Below, piece by piece: positions 51,520 to 61,641 of a stretch of 64,000 bases of DNA. The notes below the pieces were generated by a model, which was given only the letters and a program-made list of their open reading frames with translations, had not been told where the DNA came from and did no database searches. Location of the stretch: contig NZ_JAEUXJ010000002.1 in assembly GCF_016775475.1 (NCBI RefSeq), positions 472,013-536,012 of the forward strand. The letters run 5' to 3'. The first letter of the stretch is position 1. Each line of letters opens with the position of its first letter. This DNA comes from Belnapia mucosa (GTDB lineage: Bacteria; Pseudomonadota; Alphaproteobacteria; Acetobacterales; Acetobacteraceae). The position numbers and the translations under genes were made by a program.

Positions 51520-52700
51520 CAACGCCCCTCCAGCACCCGGCCGATGCACGGGTTGCGGCCCATCCAGTAGCAGAGCTCGGCCGGCCTTCCGATGCGGTAG
51601 AGCGCGAGGTCGCAGCGCAGCCCCGGCGCCAGCCTGCCGCGATCCTGCAGGCCGAGCGCCGCCGCCGCCTCGACCGTCACGCCGCGCAGCGCCTCCTCGA
51701 CCGTCAGCCGGTAGAGGGTGCAGGCGAGGTTCAGCATCAGCAGCAGCGAGAGGGTGGGGGAGGAGCCGGGGTTGCAATCCGTCGCCACCGCCATCCGAAC
51801 GCCGGCGGTGCGCATCGCGGCGATATCCGGCATCCGCGTCTCGCGCAGGAAGAGCGTCGCGCCCGGCAGCAACACGGCGACGGTGCCGGCGCGGGACATG
51901 GCGGTGAGACCGGCCGGATTGGCATGTTCCAGATGGTCCACCGAGAGCGCGCCGAGTTCGGCGCCGAGCGCGGCGCTGCCGACATCGCCATGCTGGTCGC
52001 CATGCAGCTTCACCGGCAGGCCCGCCTCCCGGGCGGCACCCAGCACCAGCCGCGTGTCTTCGCTATCGAAGGCGAGGGGGTCGTGAAAGATATCGACCGC
52101 ATCGGCGAGGCCCTGTGCCGCCGGCACCATCGCCTCGGCCACCAGCCGGGCATAGTCGGCGCGGCGGCCGGCATAGTCTGGCGGCACGGCATGGGCCGCC
52201 AGCAGCGTCGTCCGCACAGCGACCGGCAGCATCTCCGCTACCCGACGCGCGGCACGAAGCTGGCGCAGCTCCGCCGCTTGTTCCAGCCCGTAGCCCGACT
52301 TGATCTCGATAGTGGTGACGCCCTCGGCCATCAGCGCCTGGGCGCGGGGCAGGGCGGCGTCCAGCAGCGACGCCTCGTCCGCCGCCCGCGTGGCGCGGAC
52401 GGTCGAGAGGATGCCGCCGCCGGCGCGCAGGATGGCGGCATAATCCTCGCCGGCGAGGCGGCGCTCGAACTCCTCGGCCCGGTCGCCACCGAAGACGAGA
52501 TGGGTGTGGCAGTCGATCAGCCCGGGCAGGATCCAGGCGCCCTCGCAATCCACCGTCTCGGCGGCGGGGCCGGGCAGGGCGGCGCGCGGTCCGACCCAGG
52601 CGATGCGCCCGTCCCGCGCCGCGACGGCGCCATCCTCGATGATGCCGAGGCCGCTCTCCATCGTCGCCAGATGGGCGTTCAACCAGATCCGGTCGAACAT
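51519..52700 (-). CDS. hutI: Imidazolonepropionase
   Basis: A 393-residue amidohydrolase-fold metalloenzyme, third step of histidine degradation: imidazolonepropionate to N-formimino-L-glutamate. Signatures are [20 protein letters not shown] (metal HxH), the Gly-rich [30 protein letters not shown], and a KLHGDQHGD-type His segment. Later come [12 protein letters not shown] and [17 protein letters not shown]. The ATG at 52700 overlaps the hutH stop (ATGA); a GTG three codons earlier is less likely. The stop overlaps the thioesterase start. Confidence 0.96.
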   Translation of the reverse strand: MFDRIWLNAHLATMESGLGIIEDGAVAARDGRIAWVGPRAALPGPAAETVDCEGAWILPGLIDCHTHLVFGGDRAEEFERRLAGEDYAAILRAGGGILSTVRATRAADEASLLDAALPRAQALMAEGVTTIEIKSGYGLEQAAELRQLRAARRVAEMLPVAVRTTLLAAHAVPPDYAGRRADYARLVAEAMVPAAQGLADAVDIFHDPLAFDSEDTRLVLGAAREAGLPVKLHGDQHGDVGSAALGAELGALSVDHLEHANPAGLTAMSRAGTVAVLLPGATLFLRETRMPDIAAMRTAGVRMAVATDCNPGSSPTLSLLLMLNLACTLYRLTVEEALRGVTVEAAAALGLQDRGRLAPGLRCDLALYRIGRPAELCYWMGRNPCIGRVLEGR

Positions 52701-54196
52701 CAGCTCCACTCCACCAGCCGGGCGAAGCGGCCGCGCTCCACCAGCGCCTTCACCGCGGCGATGTCAGGCGCCATGACCCGGTCCGCCTCCCAGGCGGCGG
52801 CGACGCCGCGCACCAGCCCATGCGCCGCCTCGATCGCCGGCGCCGATTGCAGCGGACGATGGAATTCGAGGCCCTGGGCCGCGGCCAGCAGCTCGACCGA
52901 GAGGATGCCGGCCAGGTTGTCGGCCATGTCGTGCAGGCGGAGCGCGGCGCCGGTCGCCATGCTCACATGGTCCTCCTGGTTCGCGCTCGTCGGCAGGCTG
53001 TCCACGCTGCGCGGTGCGGCCAGCGCCCGGTTCTCGGCCGTCAGGGCGGCGGCGGTGACCTGGGCGATCATGAAGCCGGAATTCAGCCCGCCCTCCCGCA
53101 CCAGGAAGGCCGGCAGGCCGGACAGCACCGGATCGGTCAGCAGGGCGATCCGCCGCTCGCTGATCGCGCCCAGCTCGGCGAGCGCCAGGGCCATGGCATC
53201 GGCGGCGAAGGCCACCGGCTCGGCGTGGAAATTGCCGCCCGAGAGAACCTCCGCCCCTACCACGAGCGGGTTGTCGGTGACGGCATTCGCCTCCCGCTCC
53301 AGCACCGTCGCGGCATGGGCCAGCAGGTCGAGGCAGGCGCCGGCCACCTGGGGCTGGCAGCGCAGCGAATAGGGGTCCTGCACCCGCGGGTCGCCCTCGC
53401 GATGGCTTTCGCGGATCTGGCTGCCGGCGAGCAGCGCGCGCAGCGCCGCCGCGACGCGGATCTGGCCCGGCTGGCCGCGCAGCTCGTGGATGCGCGCATC
53501 GAAGGGCGTGTCGCTGCCGCGCGCCGCATCCACGCTCATCGCGCCGGCGAGGAGCGAGGTCGCCAGCAGATCCTCGGCGGCGAAGAGGGCGGCGAGCGCG
53601 AGGGCGGTGCTGACCTGCGTGCCGTTCAGCAGCGCCAGCCCCTCCTTCGGGCCGAGGGCGAGGGGGGCGAGGCCGGCCCGCGCCAGCGCCTCCGCCCCCG
53701 GCAGCACCGCATCGCCGACAAAGGCCTCGCCCTCGCCGATCAGCACCAGGGAGAGATGCGCGAGCGGCGCCAGATCGCCCGAGGCGCCGACCGAGCCGCG
53801 TGCCGGGATGGCCGGCAGAACATCGGCGGCCAGCAGCGCCAGCAGCGCCTCCACCACCACCGGCCGCACGCCGGAGGCACCGCGGGCCAGCGACAGCGCC
53901 TTCAGCGCCAGGATCAGCCGCACCACTGGCCGTGGCAGCAGCGGGCCGGTGCCAGCCGCATGGCTGCGCAGCAAGTTGAGCTGGAGCTGCGCGAGCTGGT
54001 CGCCCGGGATGCGGGTGCTGGCCAGCTTGCCGAAGCCGGTATTGACGCCATAGAGCGCCTCGCCGCCGGCCACCCGCGCGGCCAGCGCCGCGGCCGAGGC
54101 CTCGACGACTGCGCGCCAATCCTCCGGCAGGGCGAGGGGCCCGCCTTCCATCACCGCCCGCAGGGCCGGCAGCCTGGCCTGACCGGGGGCGATCAT
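52700..54196 (-). CDS. hutH: Histidine ammonia-lyase
   Basis: A 498-residue enzyme that deaminates histidine to urocanate. The MIO cofactor forms from Ala-Ser-Gly in [17 protein letters not shown]. Other signatures are [11 protein letters not shown] near residue 49, [35 protein letters not shown], and [10 protein letters not shown]. It overlaps hutU (ATGA) at the start and hutI at the end. Standard length. Confidence 0.97.
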   Translation of the reverse strand: MIAPGQARLPALRAVMEGGPLALPEDWRAVVEASAAALAARVAGGEALYGVNTGFGKLASTRIPGDQLAQLQLNLLRSHAAGTGPLLPRPVVRLILALKALSLARGASGVRPVVVEALLALLAADVLPAIPARGSVGASGDLAPLAHLSLVLIGEGEAFVGDAVLPGAEALARAGLAPLALGPKEGLALLNGTQVSTALALAALFAAEDLLATSLLAGAMSVDAARGSDTPFDARIHELRGQPGQIRVAAALRALLAGSQIRESHREGDPRVQDPYSLRCQPQVAGACLDLLAHAATVLEREANAVTDNPLVVGAEVLSGGNFHAEPVAFAADAMALALAELGAISERRIALLTDPVLSGLPAFLVREGGLNSGFMIAQVTAAALTAENRALAAPRSVDSLPTSANQEDHVSMATGAALRLHDMADNLAGILSVELLAAAQGLEFHRPLQSAPAIEAAHGLVRGVAAAWEADRVMAPDIAAVKALVERGRFARLVEWS

Positions 54197-55869
54197 GCCG
54201 GCAGGCTCGGCAGGTCGAGGCCGTGGTCCCGTGCGCAGTCGATGGCGATGTCGTAGCCGGCATCGGCATGGCGCATCACGCCCGTCGCCGGGTCGTTCCA
54301 GAGAACCCGCTTCAGCCGTCGCGCCGCATCCGCCGTGCCATCGCAGACGATGACCATGCCGGCATGCTGCGAGAAGCCCATCCCGACCCCGCCGCCATGA
54401 TGTAGCGAGACCCAGGTGGCGCCCGAAGCGGTGTTGAGCAGCGCGTTCAGCAAGGGCCAGTCGGAGACGGCATCCGATCCGTCGCGCATCGCCTCCGTCT
54501 CCCGGTTCGGGGAGGCAACGGAGCCGCTGTCCAGATGGTCGCGGCCGATGACGATGGGACCGATCTCGCCCCGCGCCACCATCTCGTTGAAGGCGAGGCC
54601 GAGGCGGTCGCGCTGGCCGAGCCCGACCCAGCAGATGCGTGCCGGCAGGCCCTGGAAGCTGATCCGCGCGCGGGCCATGTCGAGCCAGCGATGCAGATGC
54701 GGGTCGTCCGGGATCAGCTCCCGCACCTTGGCATCGGTCCTGTAGATATCCTCCGGGTCGCCCGAGAGCGCCGCCCAGCGGAAGGGCCCGATGCCGCGGC
54801 AAAACAGGGGCCGGATATAGGCCGGGACGAAGCCGGGGAAGCCGAAGGCGCCTTCCAGCCCCTCCTCCTTCGCCATCTGCCGGATGTTGTTGCCGTAATC
54901 GAGCACCTTGGCGCCGCGCGACTGGAAATCGAGCATCGCCTGGACATGCGCGACCATGCTGCGCTTCGCCGCCGCGGCGACCGCGGCCGGGTCTGTCTCG
55001 CGCTTCGCCTCCCACTCCGCCAGCGTCCAGCCGGCCGGCAGGTAGCCATTGGCCGGATCGTGGGCGCTGGTCTGGTCCGTAACGATATCGGGCACCACGC
55101 CGCGGCGGACCAGTTCAGGAAAAACCTCCGCCGCATTGCCGAGCAGGCCGACGCTGATCGCCCGGCGCTCGGCGCAGGCGGCGCGGATCATGGCGAGCGC
55201 GGTGTCGAGGTCATCCGCCCGATGGTCGAGATAGCGCGTCTCCAGCCGCTTCTCGATGCGGGAGGGCTGGCATTCCACCGCCAGCACGCAGGCGCCGGCG
55301 AAGACGCCGGCCAGCGGCTGCGCCCCGCCCATGCCGCCAAGGCCCCCGGTGAGGATCCAGCGCCCGGCGAGGTCACCGCCGAAATGCTGTCGCCCAGCCT
55401 CGGCGAAGGTCTCGTAGGTGCCCTGCACGATCCCCTGGGAGCCGATATAGATCCAGCTGCCGGCCGTCATCTGGCCGTACATCATCAGCCCCTTGCGATC
55501 GAGCTCGGAGAAATGCTCCCAGCTCGCCCAGCGCGGCACCAGGTTGCTGTTGGCGATCAGGACCCGCGGCGCATCGGCATGGGTCTCGAAGACGCCGACC
55601 GGCTTGCCGGACTGCACCAGCAGGGTCTGGTCCTCGCGCAGACGGCGGAGCGTGGCGACGATGCGCTCATAGCTCGCCCAGTCGCGGGCGGCGCGGCCGA
55701 TGCCGCCATAGACCACCAGCTCCCCGGGCCGCTCCGCCACCTCATCGTCGAGGTTGTTCATCAGCATCCGCAGCGGCGCCTCGGTCGTCCAGTGAAGGGC
55801 GGATTTCTCCAGCCCGCGCGGGGCGCGGATGGCAGGAGCGTTGCGGAAGCGGGGCGCGGGATCGGTCAT
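54193..55869 (-). CDS. hutU: Urocanate hydratase
   Basis: A 558-residue NAD+-dependent enzyme that turns urocanate into imidazolonepropionate. Signatures are [78 protein letters not shown] and [36 protein letters not shown] and [17 protein letters not shown] are near the end. It leads the hutUHI operon. The 174 bases upstream, shared with the divergent glycosyltransferase gene, should hold the promoter. No hutC regulator is next to it. Confidence 0.97.
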   Translation of the reverse strand: MTDPAPRFRNAPAIRAPRGLEKSALHWTTEAPLRMLMNNLDDEVAERPGELVVYGGIGRAARDWASYERIVATLRRLREDQTLLVQSGKPVGVFETHADAPRVLIANSNLVPRWASWEHFSELDRKGLMMYGQMTAGSWIYIGSQGIVQGTYETFAEAGRQHFGGDLAGRWILTGGLGGMGGAQPLAGVFAGACVLAVECQPSRIEKRLETRYLDHRADDLDTALAMIRAACAERRAISVGLLGNAAEVFPELVRRGVVPDIVTDQTSAHDPANGYLPAGWTLAEWEAKRETDPAAVAAAAKRSMVAHVQAMLDFQSRGAKVLDYGNNIRQMAKEEGLEGAFGFPGFVPAYIRPLFCRGIGPFRWAALSGDPEDIYRTDAKVRELIPDDPHLHRWLDMARARISFQGLPARICWVGLGQRDRLGLAFNEMVARGEIGPIVIGRDHLDSGSVASPNRETEAMRDGSDAVSDWPLLNALLNTASGATWVSLHHGGGVGMGFSQHAGMVIVCDGTADAARRLKRVLWNDPATGVMRHADAGYDIAIDCARDHGLDLPSLPA

Positions 55870-55959
55870 GGCGGGGAGATTACGGCGCCGCGCCGGCCGC
55901 GTCAGCCTCCGCGATCTCCACCTCTGCGCGAGGCCCGGCACCGCCGTGAAACTTTCCTG

Positions 55960-55976
55960 CCACAGCGGAGATGTGG
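55960..55976. promoter_or_regulatory. Short inverted repeat in the hutU/glycosyltransferase intergenic region
   Basis: CCACA (55960-55964) and TGTGG (55972-55976) flank GCGGAGA in the gap between divergent genes. The position, about 90 bases upstream of hutU and 70 bases upstream of the other gene, suits an operator. It does not resemble the usual HutC site, and chance occurrence is possible. Confidence 0.3.
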
Positions 55977-56043
55977 TTTGCACCGCAGCAAGAATGCCGG
56001 CCGTTCTGCGCCCCGCCGACCCATTGCGACCAAGGATTCAGTT

Positions 56044-57768
56044 TTGCCCGATTCCATCGCCCCCTACCTGGCCGGCCAGACGGCTGCCCCGCCCCGCTGG
56101 CCGTCCCGCCTGCTGCTGGCGGCGGTCCTGGCCGGCATGGCGACGCTGCTCGGCCTCGCCTGGCTCTGGCTGGCGCGCAACCCGCTGCTGAGCTTCTGGG
56201 ACGAGGTGATGCACCTCAATATCTCGATGCAGGATGCGCTGGTGCTGAAGGAGGGCGGGCTGGCCGCGCTGCGCGACCGGCTGATGCTGCAGGAACGCTG
56301 GCTGCCGCCGGGGCTGCGGCTGCTCGGCCTGCCCGTCGCCATCGCCTTCGGGACGGAGGCGCCGAGCGCGCTCCGCATCTTCGCCGCCGTCGCCACCACG
56401 GCGACGGCGCTGGTGATCTGGGCCGGGCTGCGCCCCGTCGCCGGGCGGACCGGGGCCGCGGCCGGCGCGCTTCTCTATGTGCTGACGCCGCAGAACCTGC
56501 TCGGTGCCCAGAGCTTCATGACCGAGATCCCGCTGCATCTGGCCGCCGCCTGCGCCATGGCTCTGCTCCTGCATGAAGCGGTGGCGCCACGTGCCTCGAT
56601 GTGGCGGCTCGGGCTGCTCGGCCTGGCGCTGGGCCTCGGCGCGCTGGCGAAGCTGACCTTTCTTCCCAGCATCGGCCTCGCCTGGGTCGGCCTCGCGCTC
56701 TGGCGCTGGTGGCGGGACCGCGACCCCGCGGCCTTCCGGCTGCGCATCCTGCTGCCGGCGGTCGGCCTCGCGGCGCTGGCCTGGCCCTTCTACCTGCTGA
56801 ATGGCGGCCGCTATGTCGGCTATGCCAAGGCGACGGCGGCCGGCTACGGCTTCATCCCGGTGGAGGAGACGGGCCTCGCCTATGCGATGCGCGTGGGCGG
56901 CACCCTGCTCTGGGAGGTGCTGGGCCTCGGTGGCGCGCCGCTGCTGGTGGCGGCGGTCGTGCTCGGCCTCATGGGCTGGCGGCGGCTGGGCCAGGGGCAG
57001 CGGAGCATGATCCTGCTGGCGATCCTGGCGGCGACGCCGGCCTTCATCGCCTTCCTCTTCTCGAAGAACCAGACCGAACGCTATCTCGGCATCAGCCTGG
57101 TCGCGCTCTGCACCCCGGTCGGCCTCGCCATCGGTGCCGCGATGCGCGATGCGGCGCTGACCCGGCTGGCGCGCGGCGCGGTGGTGGTGGTGGCCGCCGC
57201 CGCCTTCCTGCAGATCGGCGCTGCCTGGGTGGTGGCCCTCGGCGGCCCCCTGCCGGGCCGGCCGCTGCGGCCGATGGTCGAGGCGAACTGGCGCCCGAAC
57301 ACGCTCTGCGACCTGACGCCGGTGGCCGATCTGCTGCCGCCGCGCGGCGATGGCGACCGCACCCGGGTCGGGGTCTTCGCCCTGACGCCGGCGGTGAACC
57401 CGAACACCGTGCTGAACGCCTATCTCCGCCAGGGCCGCAGCGCCCATGTGATCGAGCTTGTGAATGACAGCGCCACCAGCATCAACTGGGACCGGCTGCT
57501 GGCTGAGAGCGCGCAGCTCGACCTGATCATATTGCCGGAGGTGTTCTGGCAGCACGGCACCGATCCCAGCAAGGTGCCGGGCGAGCGCAACGTCGCCGAC
57601 CGGTCGATCGATGAATACCGGGCCCGGCTGGGCGACCGCGTCGTGGATCGCGGCACCATCCGCAATGGCACGGCCGAGGCCTGCACCGCCCATGTCCTGA
57701 CGCTCCGCCAGGACACGCCGGAAGCCGAAGCCGCCCGCGCCCGGCCGTTGCGGCCGGAGGCGCATTGA
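56044..57768 (+). CDS. Membrane glycosyltransferase of the ArnT/GT39-like (GT-C) type
   Basis: A 574-residue protein with about ten membrane helices. After helix 1 comes LLSFWDEVMHLNISMQD, whose acidic pair in the first periplasmic loop is the catalytic hallmark of GT-C transferases using polyprenyl-phosphate sugars. TPQNLLGAQSFMTEIPLHLA fits the same family. The C-terminal ~150 residues are a soluble domain (LCDLTPVADLLPPRGDGDRT). The start is TTG at 56044, with AAGGA 7 bases upstream. The acceptor (lipid A, glycan or protein) is not known. Confidence 0.78.
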   Translation: MPDSIAPYLAGQTAAPPRWPSRLLLAAVLAGMATLLGLAWLWLARNPLLSFWDEVMHLNISMQDALVLKEGGLAALRDRLMLQERWLPPGLRLLGLPVAIAFGTEAPSALRIFAAVATTATALVIWAGLRPVAGRTGAAAGALLYVLTPQNLLGAQSFMTEIPLHLAAACAMALLLHEAVAPRASMWRLGLLGLALGLGALAKLTFLPSIGLAWVGLALWRWWRDRDPAAFRLRILLPAVGLAALAWPFYLLNGGRYVGYAKATAAGYGFIPVEETGLAYAMRVGGTLLWEVLGLGGAPLLVAAVVLGLMGWRRLGQGQRSMILLAILAATPAFIAFLFSKNQTERYLGISLVALCTPVGLAIGAAMRDAALTRLARGAVVVVAAAAFLQIGAAWVVALGGPLPGRPLRPMVEANWRPNTLCDLTPVADLLPPRGDGDRTRVGVFALTPAVNPNTVLNAYLRQGRSAHVIELVNDSATSINWDRLLAESAQLDLIILPEVFWQHGTDPSKVPGERNVADRSIDEYRARLGDRVVDRGTIRNGTAEACTAHVLTLRQDTPEAEAARARPLRPEAH

Positions 57769-57771
57769 GCG

Positions 57772-57815
57772 AAGGCCCGTCGGACCGACCCGATCGGTCT
57801 TGTCTGACGGGCCTT
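57772..57815. terminator. Nested inverted repeat, bidirectional terminator
   Basis: AAGGCCCGTC (57772-57781) pairs perfectly with GACGGGCCTT (57806-57815), and inside it GACCGA (57783-57788) pairs with TCGGTC (57794-57799). It lies between two convergent genes, and its right arm includes the PAP2 stop codon. The AA/TT ends give only short T runs on both strands. Confidence 0.7.
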
Positions 57816-58461
57816 AGCCCCGGCGCCGCAGGGCCAGCCAGCAACTGCCGGCCCAGGCGGTGCCGAGGCACCACCCGGCCAGGACATCGCTCGGCCAGTG
57901 GACACCGAGATAGACGCGGCTGGCGCCGATGAGCAGGGTCAGCGCCACCGCGACGCCGAGGATATAGCCCCGCTGCCGCCGCGGGGCCGCCGCCCCGGCC
58001 AGCAGCGCGCCGAGGGTGAGGTAGCCGATCGCCGAGAGCATGGCATGGCCGGAGGGGAAGCTGCTGCTCTCCACCTGAACCAGGTGCGCGACGAGATCGG
58101 GCCGGGGCCGGTCGAAGCCACGCTTCAGCAGCGTGTTCAGCACCAGCCCGCCGGGCAGGGCGAGCAGCAGCAAGGCCGCCGCCCGCCCCTGCCGCGCCAC
58201 CAGCAGGAAGCCAAGCGCGATCGCGGTCAGCAGCGCCAGCACAGGGATGCCGCCGAGCGCGGTGACGTCGCGCAAGGTCAGCGCCAGCCAGGCCGGGCCG
58301 ATCGGCTGCTTGGGGTCGCCGGGCTGGCGCAGGGCCATCAGCACGGCCTCGTCCAGCCGGTGGCCACGGCCGGCCACCAGCAGGGCGAAGCCGAGCAGGC
58401 CCAGGATGCAGGCAGCCAGCGCCGCCCGGTTCGCGGAATTCATGACGGGGATGCGTACCAT
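57814..58461 (-). CDS. PAP2-superfamily membrane phosphatase
   Basis: A 215-residue membrane protein with the three-part lipid phosphatase signature: KRGFDRPRP, then PSGHAM, then SRVYLGVHWPSDVLAG. About six helices are predicted. Members remove phosphate from phosphatidate, undecaprenyl pyrophosphate or similar lipids outside the inner membrane. Two in-frame ATGs (58461, 58443) are possible; the first has a G-rich lead. It is divergent from a lipid kinase gene, whose product would run the opposite reaction on such lipids. Confidence 0.88.
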   Translation of the reverse strand: MVRIPVMNSANRAALAACILGLLGFALLVAGRGHRLDEAVLMALRQPGDPKQPIGPAWLALTLRDVTALGGIPVLALLTAIALGFLLVARQGRAAALLLLALPGGLVLNTLLKRGFDRPRPDLVAHLVQVESSSFPSGHAMLSAIGYLTLGALLAGAAAPRRQRGYILGVAVALTLLIGASRVYLGVHWPSDVLAGWCLGTAWAGSCWLALRRRG

Positions 58462-58520
58462 CCCCCCGCAACCCGCGACGCCTTCGGCGGTTGCAGCCCC
58501 GCAACAGCCAACCCGTATCC

Positions 58521-59435
58521 ATGACCCCGACCGAACGCCGCGCCCTGCTGATCGTCAACCGCCATGCCCGCCGCGGCGAGGAGGCGGCCGATACCGCGCA
58601 GGATGCGCTGGAGGCGGCGGGTCTCGCCGTCTTCCGCTTCGAGCCGCCCGCCGAGATGGACTGCGCCGAGACGGTGCGCCAGGGCGTGATCCAGGCTGGG
58701 GCGAAGGGCGGGGTGGACCGGATCGTCCTCGCTGGCGGCGACGGCACGCTGAATGCGGCGATTCCCGGCCTGCTCGATGCCGGGCTGCCCTTCGGCATCC
58801 TCCCCCTCGGCACCGCCAATGATCTGGCCCGCAGCCTTGGCATCCCGCTCGAGATCGAGGAGGCGGCGCAGGTGATCGCCGAGGCGGAGCCGCGGCCGGT
58901 CGATCTCGGCGAGGTGAATGGGCATCGCTACTTCAACGTCGCCAGCATCGGCTTCAGCGCCGAATTGGCCGGGGAGCTGAAGGCCGAGGCGAAGCGGCGC
59001 TGGGGTACGCTCGGCTATGCCATCGCCGCCTTCGGCCTGCTGCGCCGTGCCCGGCCCTTCACCGCCACGCTGATCCATGACGGCGAGGTGACGCGGGTGA
59101 AGACGATCCAGGTCTCGGTCGGCAATGGCCGGCACTATGGCGGCGGGATGACGGTGTCCGAGGATGCGCGGCCGGATGACGGCGTGCTCGATGTCTATAG
59201 CCTCGAGGTCGAGCATTGGTGGCGGCTGGTGGCGCTGATCCCCTGGCTGCGCAGCGGCACCCAGGGCCGCTGGCACGATGTGCGGGCCTTCCGCACCACG
59301 GCGCTGGAACTGCGCACCCGTAAGCCTCGGCCGGTGAATACGGATGGCGAGCTGACGACGCATACCCCGGCGGTGTTCCGCCTGCATCGCGCCGCGCTCC
59401 GGGTCTTCGCGCCGGCGGAGGGAGAGGCGGACTGA
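58521..59435 (+). CDS. Diacylglycerol/lipid kinase (DagK/YegS family)
   Basis: A 304-residue kinase. The nucleotide motif is VLAGGDGTLNAAI (72-84), followed by FGILPLGTANDLARSLGIP and YFNVASIGFSAELAGE. The C-terminal domain includes IQVSVGNGRHYGGGMTVSED, ARPDDGVLDVYSLE, and VNTDGELTTHTPAVF. The family phosphorylates diacylglycerol or other lipids (bmrU/yegS types) with ATP. The ATG at 58521 gives the usual length. It is divergent from the PAP2 gene. Confidence 0.9.
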   Translation: MTPTERRALLIVNRHARRGEEAADTAQDALEAAGLAVFRFEPPAEMDCAETVRQGVIQAGAKGGVDRIVLAGGDGTLNAAIPGLLDAGLPFGILPLGTANDLARSLGIPLEIEEAAQVIAEAEPRPVDLGEVNGHRYFNVASIGFSAELAGELKAEAKRRWGTLGYAIAAFGLLRRARPFTATLIHDGEVTRVKTIQVSVGNGRHYGGGMTVSEDARPDDGVLDVYSLEVEHWWRLVALIPWLRSGTQGRWHDVRAFRTTALELRTRKPRPVNTDGELTTHTPAVFRLHRAALRVFAPAEGEAD

Positions 59436-59498
59436 CGCGCTTCTAGACGAAGCGCCGCCGCTGGCCGATGTCGCTGCGTCGCGTGCTAGGGTTGCGGC

Positions 59499-60857
59499 AT
59501 GCCCGCATACCATGCCCCCGCCGCCCTCCTGCCCGATGGCTGGGCCCGCGACGTGCTGATCGCCGCCGATGCCGATGGCCGGATCACCGCCGTCACCCCC
59601 GGCGCCGCGCCGGGCGAGGCGCGGAGGCTGCCCGGCACCGTCATACCGGGCCTGCCGAACCTCCATTCGCACAGCTTCCAGCGCGCCATGGCCGGCGCCA
59701 CGGAACGCCGCGGGCCCGACGGCCAGGACAGCTTCTGGTCCTGGCGGGAGGTGATGTACCGCTTCTCCGAACGCCTCGGGCCCGAGGAGGCAGAGGCGAT
59801 CGCCGCCCAGCTCCAGGTCGAGCTGCTGGAGGGCGGCTTCACCAGCCTCGCGGAATTCCACTACCTGCATCATGCGCCGGACGGCATGCCCTATGCGGTG
59901 CCGGCGGAAATGGCGCTGCGCAACTTGGCCGCCGCGCGGGCAACGGGGATCGGGCTGACCCTGCTGCCGGTGCTCTATCGCCATGGCGGCATCTTCGGCC
60001 GGCCGCCGGCGCCGGGGCAGCGGCGCTTCCTGAACGACCTCGACCCCTATCTGCGGATCGTGGGGGATTGCCGCGCCGCCATTGAGGGCGACCCGCAGAT
60101 GGCGGTCGGCACCGCGCCGCATAGCCTGCGCGCCGTGACGCCGGCGATGCTGGCGGCAGTTGCGGGCGAGCCCGGGCCGCTGCACATCCATATCGCCGAG
60201 CAGCAGCGCGAGGTCGCCGAGTGCCTCGCCGCCACCGGCGCCCGGCCGGTACAATGGCTGCTCGACCATGCGCCTGTCGATGGGCGCTGGTGCCTCATCC
60301 ATGCGACACACATGCACCCGGCTGAGACGGCGCGGCTGGCCGCCGCGGGCGCCATCGCCGGCCTCTGCCCGACCACCGAGGCCTCGCTCGGCGACGGGTT
60401 CTTCCCGCTGCCGGAATTCCTCGCCGCCGGCGGCCGCTTCGGTGTCGGCACGGACAGCCATGTCGGCACCGGCGCGCGGGAGGAGCTGCGGCTGCTGGAG
60501 AGCGGCCAGCGCCTCCGGCTTGAGGCCCGCGCCGTCGCGGCCAGCGCGACGCTGCCGCATCCCGGCCGTTTCCTGCTGGAGGCTGCGCTGGCCGGCGGGG
60601 CCGCCGCCTGCGGCCGCGCCATCGGCGCCATCGCCCCCGGCCGCCGCTGCGACCTGGTGGAGCTCGAAACCAGCCACCCGCTGCTCGCCGGGCATGAGGG
60701 CGATGGGCTGCTGGATGCCTGGGTCTTCTCCGGCCAGGCCAATCCCATCCGCACCGTCATCACCGGCGGCATCCCGCGGGTGGAGGCGGGGCGCCATCTG
60801 GCGGCGGCCGGGATCGCTGCCCGCTTCACCGAGACCATGAGGAGGCTGCTGGCATGA
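59499..60857 (+). CDS. hutF: Formimidoylglutamate deiminase
   Basis: A 452-residue amidohydrolase that deaminates N-formimino-L-glutamate to N-formylglutamate, so histidine degradation here uses the HutF route rather than direct formiminohydrolase. Metal/active residues lie in GLPNLHSHSFQRAMAGATER, PLHIHIAEQQREVAEC, CLIHATHMHPAET and RFGVGTDSHVGTGAREELR. It is 3.6 kb away from hutUHI and in the opposite orientation. No hutG deformylase is in the window. The stop overlaps the SDR start (ATGA). Confidence 0.94.
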   Translation: MPAYHAPAALLPDGWARDVLIAADADGRITAVTPGAAPGEARRLPGTVIPGLPNLHSHSFQRAMAGATERRGPDGQDSFWSWREVMYRFSERLGPEEAEAIAAQLQVELLEGGFTSLAEFHYLHHAPDGMPYAVPAEMALRNLAAARATGIGLTLLPVLYRHGGIFGRPPAPGQRRFLNDLDPYLRIVGDCRAAIEGDPQMAVGTAPHSLRAVTPAMLAAVAGEPGPLHIHIAEQQREVAECLAATGARPVQWLLDHAPVDGRWCLIHATHMHPAETARLAAAGAIAGLCPTTEASLGDGFFPLPEFLAAGGRFGVGTDSHVGTGAREELRLLESGQRLRLEARAVAASATLPHPGRFLLEAALAGGAAACGRAIGAIAPGRRCDLVELETSHPLLAGHEGDGLLDAWVFSGQANPIRTVITGGIPRVEAGRHLAAAGIAARFTETMRRLLA

Positions 60858-61609
60858 GTGGGGGCATGTTGCAGGGGAAGGTGGCGCTGGTCACCGGCGG
60901 CAGCCGCGGCATCGGCCGCGCCATCGCGCTGGCGTTCGCCGAGGCCGGGGCCGATGTGGCGATCTGCCATCTGGGCGATGCCGAACGGGCCGCGACCCTG
61001 GTCCAGGCGATCACCGCCCACGGCCGCCGCGGCTTCGCGCAGGAGGCCGATGTGGCCGACCCCGCCGCCACCCGCGCCTTCGCCGCCGCGGCCGAGGCGG
61101 CGCTCGGCCCGACCGAGATCCTGGTGAACAATGCCGGCATCAATATCCGCGGCCCCTTCGAGAGCATCTCGGAGGAAACCTACGACCGGGTCATCGACGT
61201 GCATGTGAAAGGCATGTTCTTCATGGCCCAGGCCGTCTATCCGGGCATGGTGGCGCGCGGGCGCGGGCGGATCATCAACATCGCCAGCCAGCTCGCCTTC
61301 AAGGGCGGGCCGAACATCACCCCCTATGTCACCGCCAAGGCCGCCATCGTCGGCTTCACCCGCAGCCTCGCCTGGGAAGCGGCGCCGAAGGGCATCCAGG
61401 TCAATGCCATCGCGCCCGGCCCGATCGAGACCGACCTGACCCGCGCCCGCGGGCCGGAATGGAAGGCGATGATCGAGGGCTCGATCCTCGCCGGCCGCCT
61501 TGGCCGGCCGGAGGAGATCGCGGCGACGGCGCTGCTGCTGGCCGGGCCGGGTGGCGACTATTATGTCGGCGCCACGCTCTCGCCCAATGGCGGCGATATC
61601 ATGCACTGA
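60854..61609 (+). CDS. SDR-family oxidoreductase (FabG-like)
   Basis: A 251-residue classical short-chain dehydrogenase. The cofactor motif is VTGGSRGIGRAIAL, followed by LVNNAGINIRGPFESIS. The catalytic residues are Ser in INIASQLAFKGG and Tyr-x3-Lys in PYVTAKAAIVGFTRSL. VNAIAPGPIETDLTR is also typical. NAD(P) specificity is not certain. It is translationally coupled to hutF, but no SDR step is known in histidine degradation. The substrate is unknown. Confidence 0.9.
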   Translation: MSGGMLQGKVALVTGGSRGIGRAIALAFAEAGADVAICHLGDAERAATLVQAITAHGRRGFAQEADVADPAATRAFAAAAEAALGPTEILVNNAGINIRGPFESISEETYDRVIDVHVKGMFFMAQAVYPGMVARGRGRIINIASQLAFKGGPNITPYVTAKAAIVGFTRSLAWEAAPKGIQVNAIAPGPIETDLTRARGPEWKAMIEGSILAGRLGRPEEIAATALLLAGPGGDYYVGATLSPNGGDIMH

Positions 61610-61641
61610 CGTTCCGGCCCCGCCTCCCCATCTTCTGAGGG

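Noticed and set aside
54535-56043. An N-terminal extension of the membrane glycosyltransferase through the hutU region
   Set aside because: The plus-strand frame is open there only because it is antisense to hutU. The TTG at 56044 with its own ribosome site and the first membrane helix give the sensible start.
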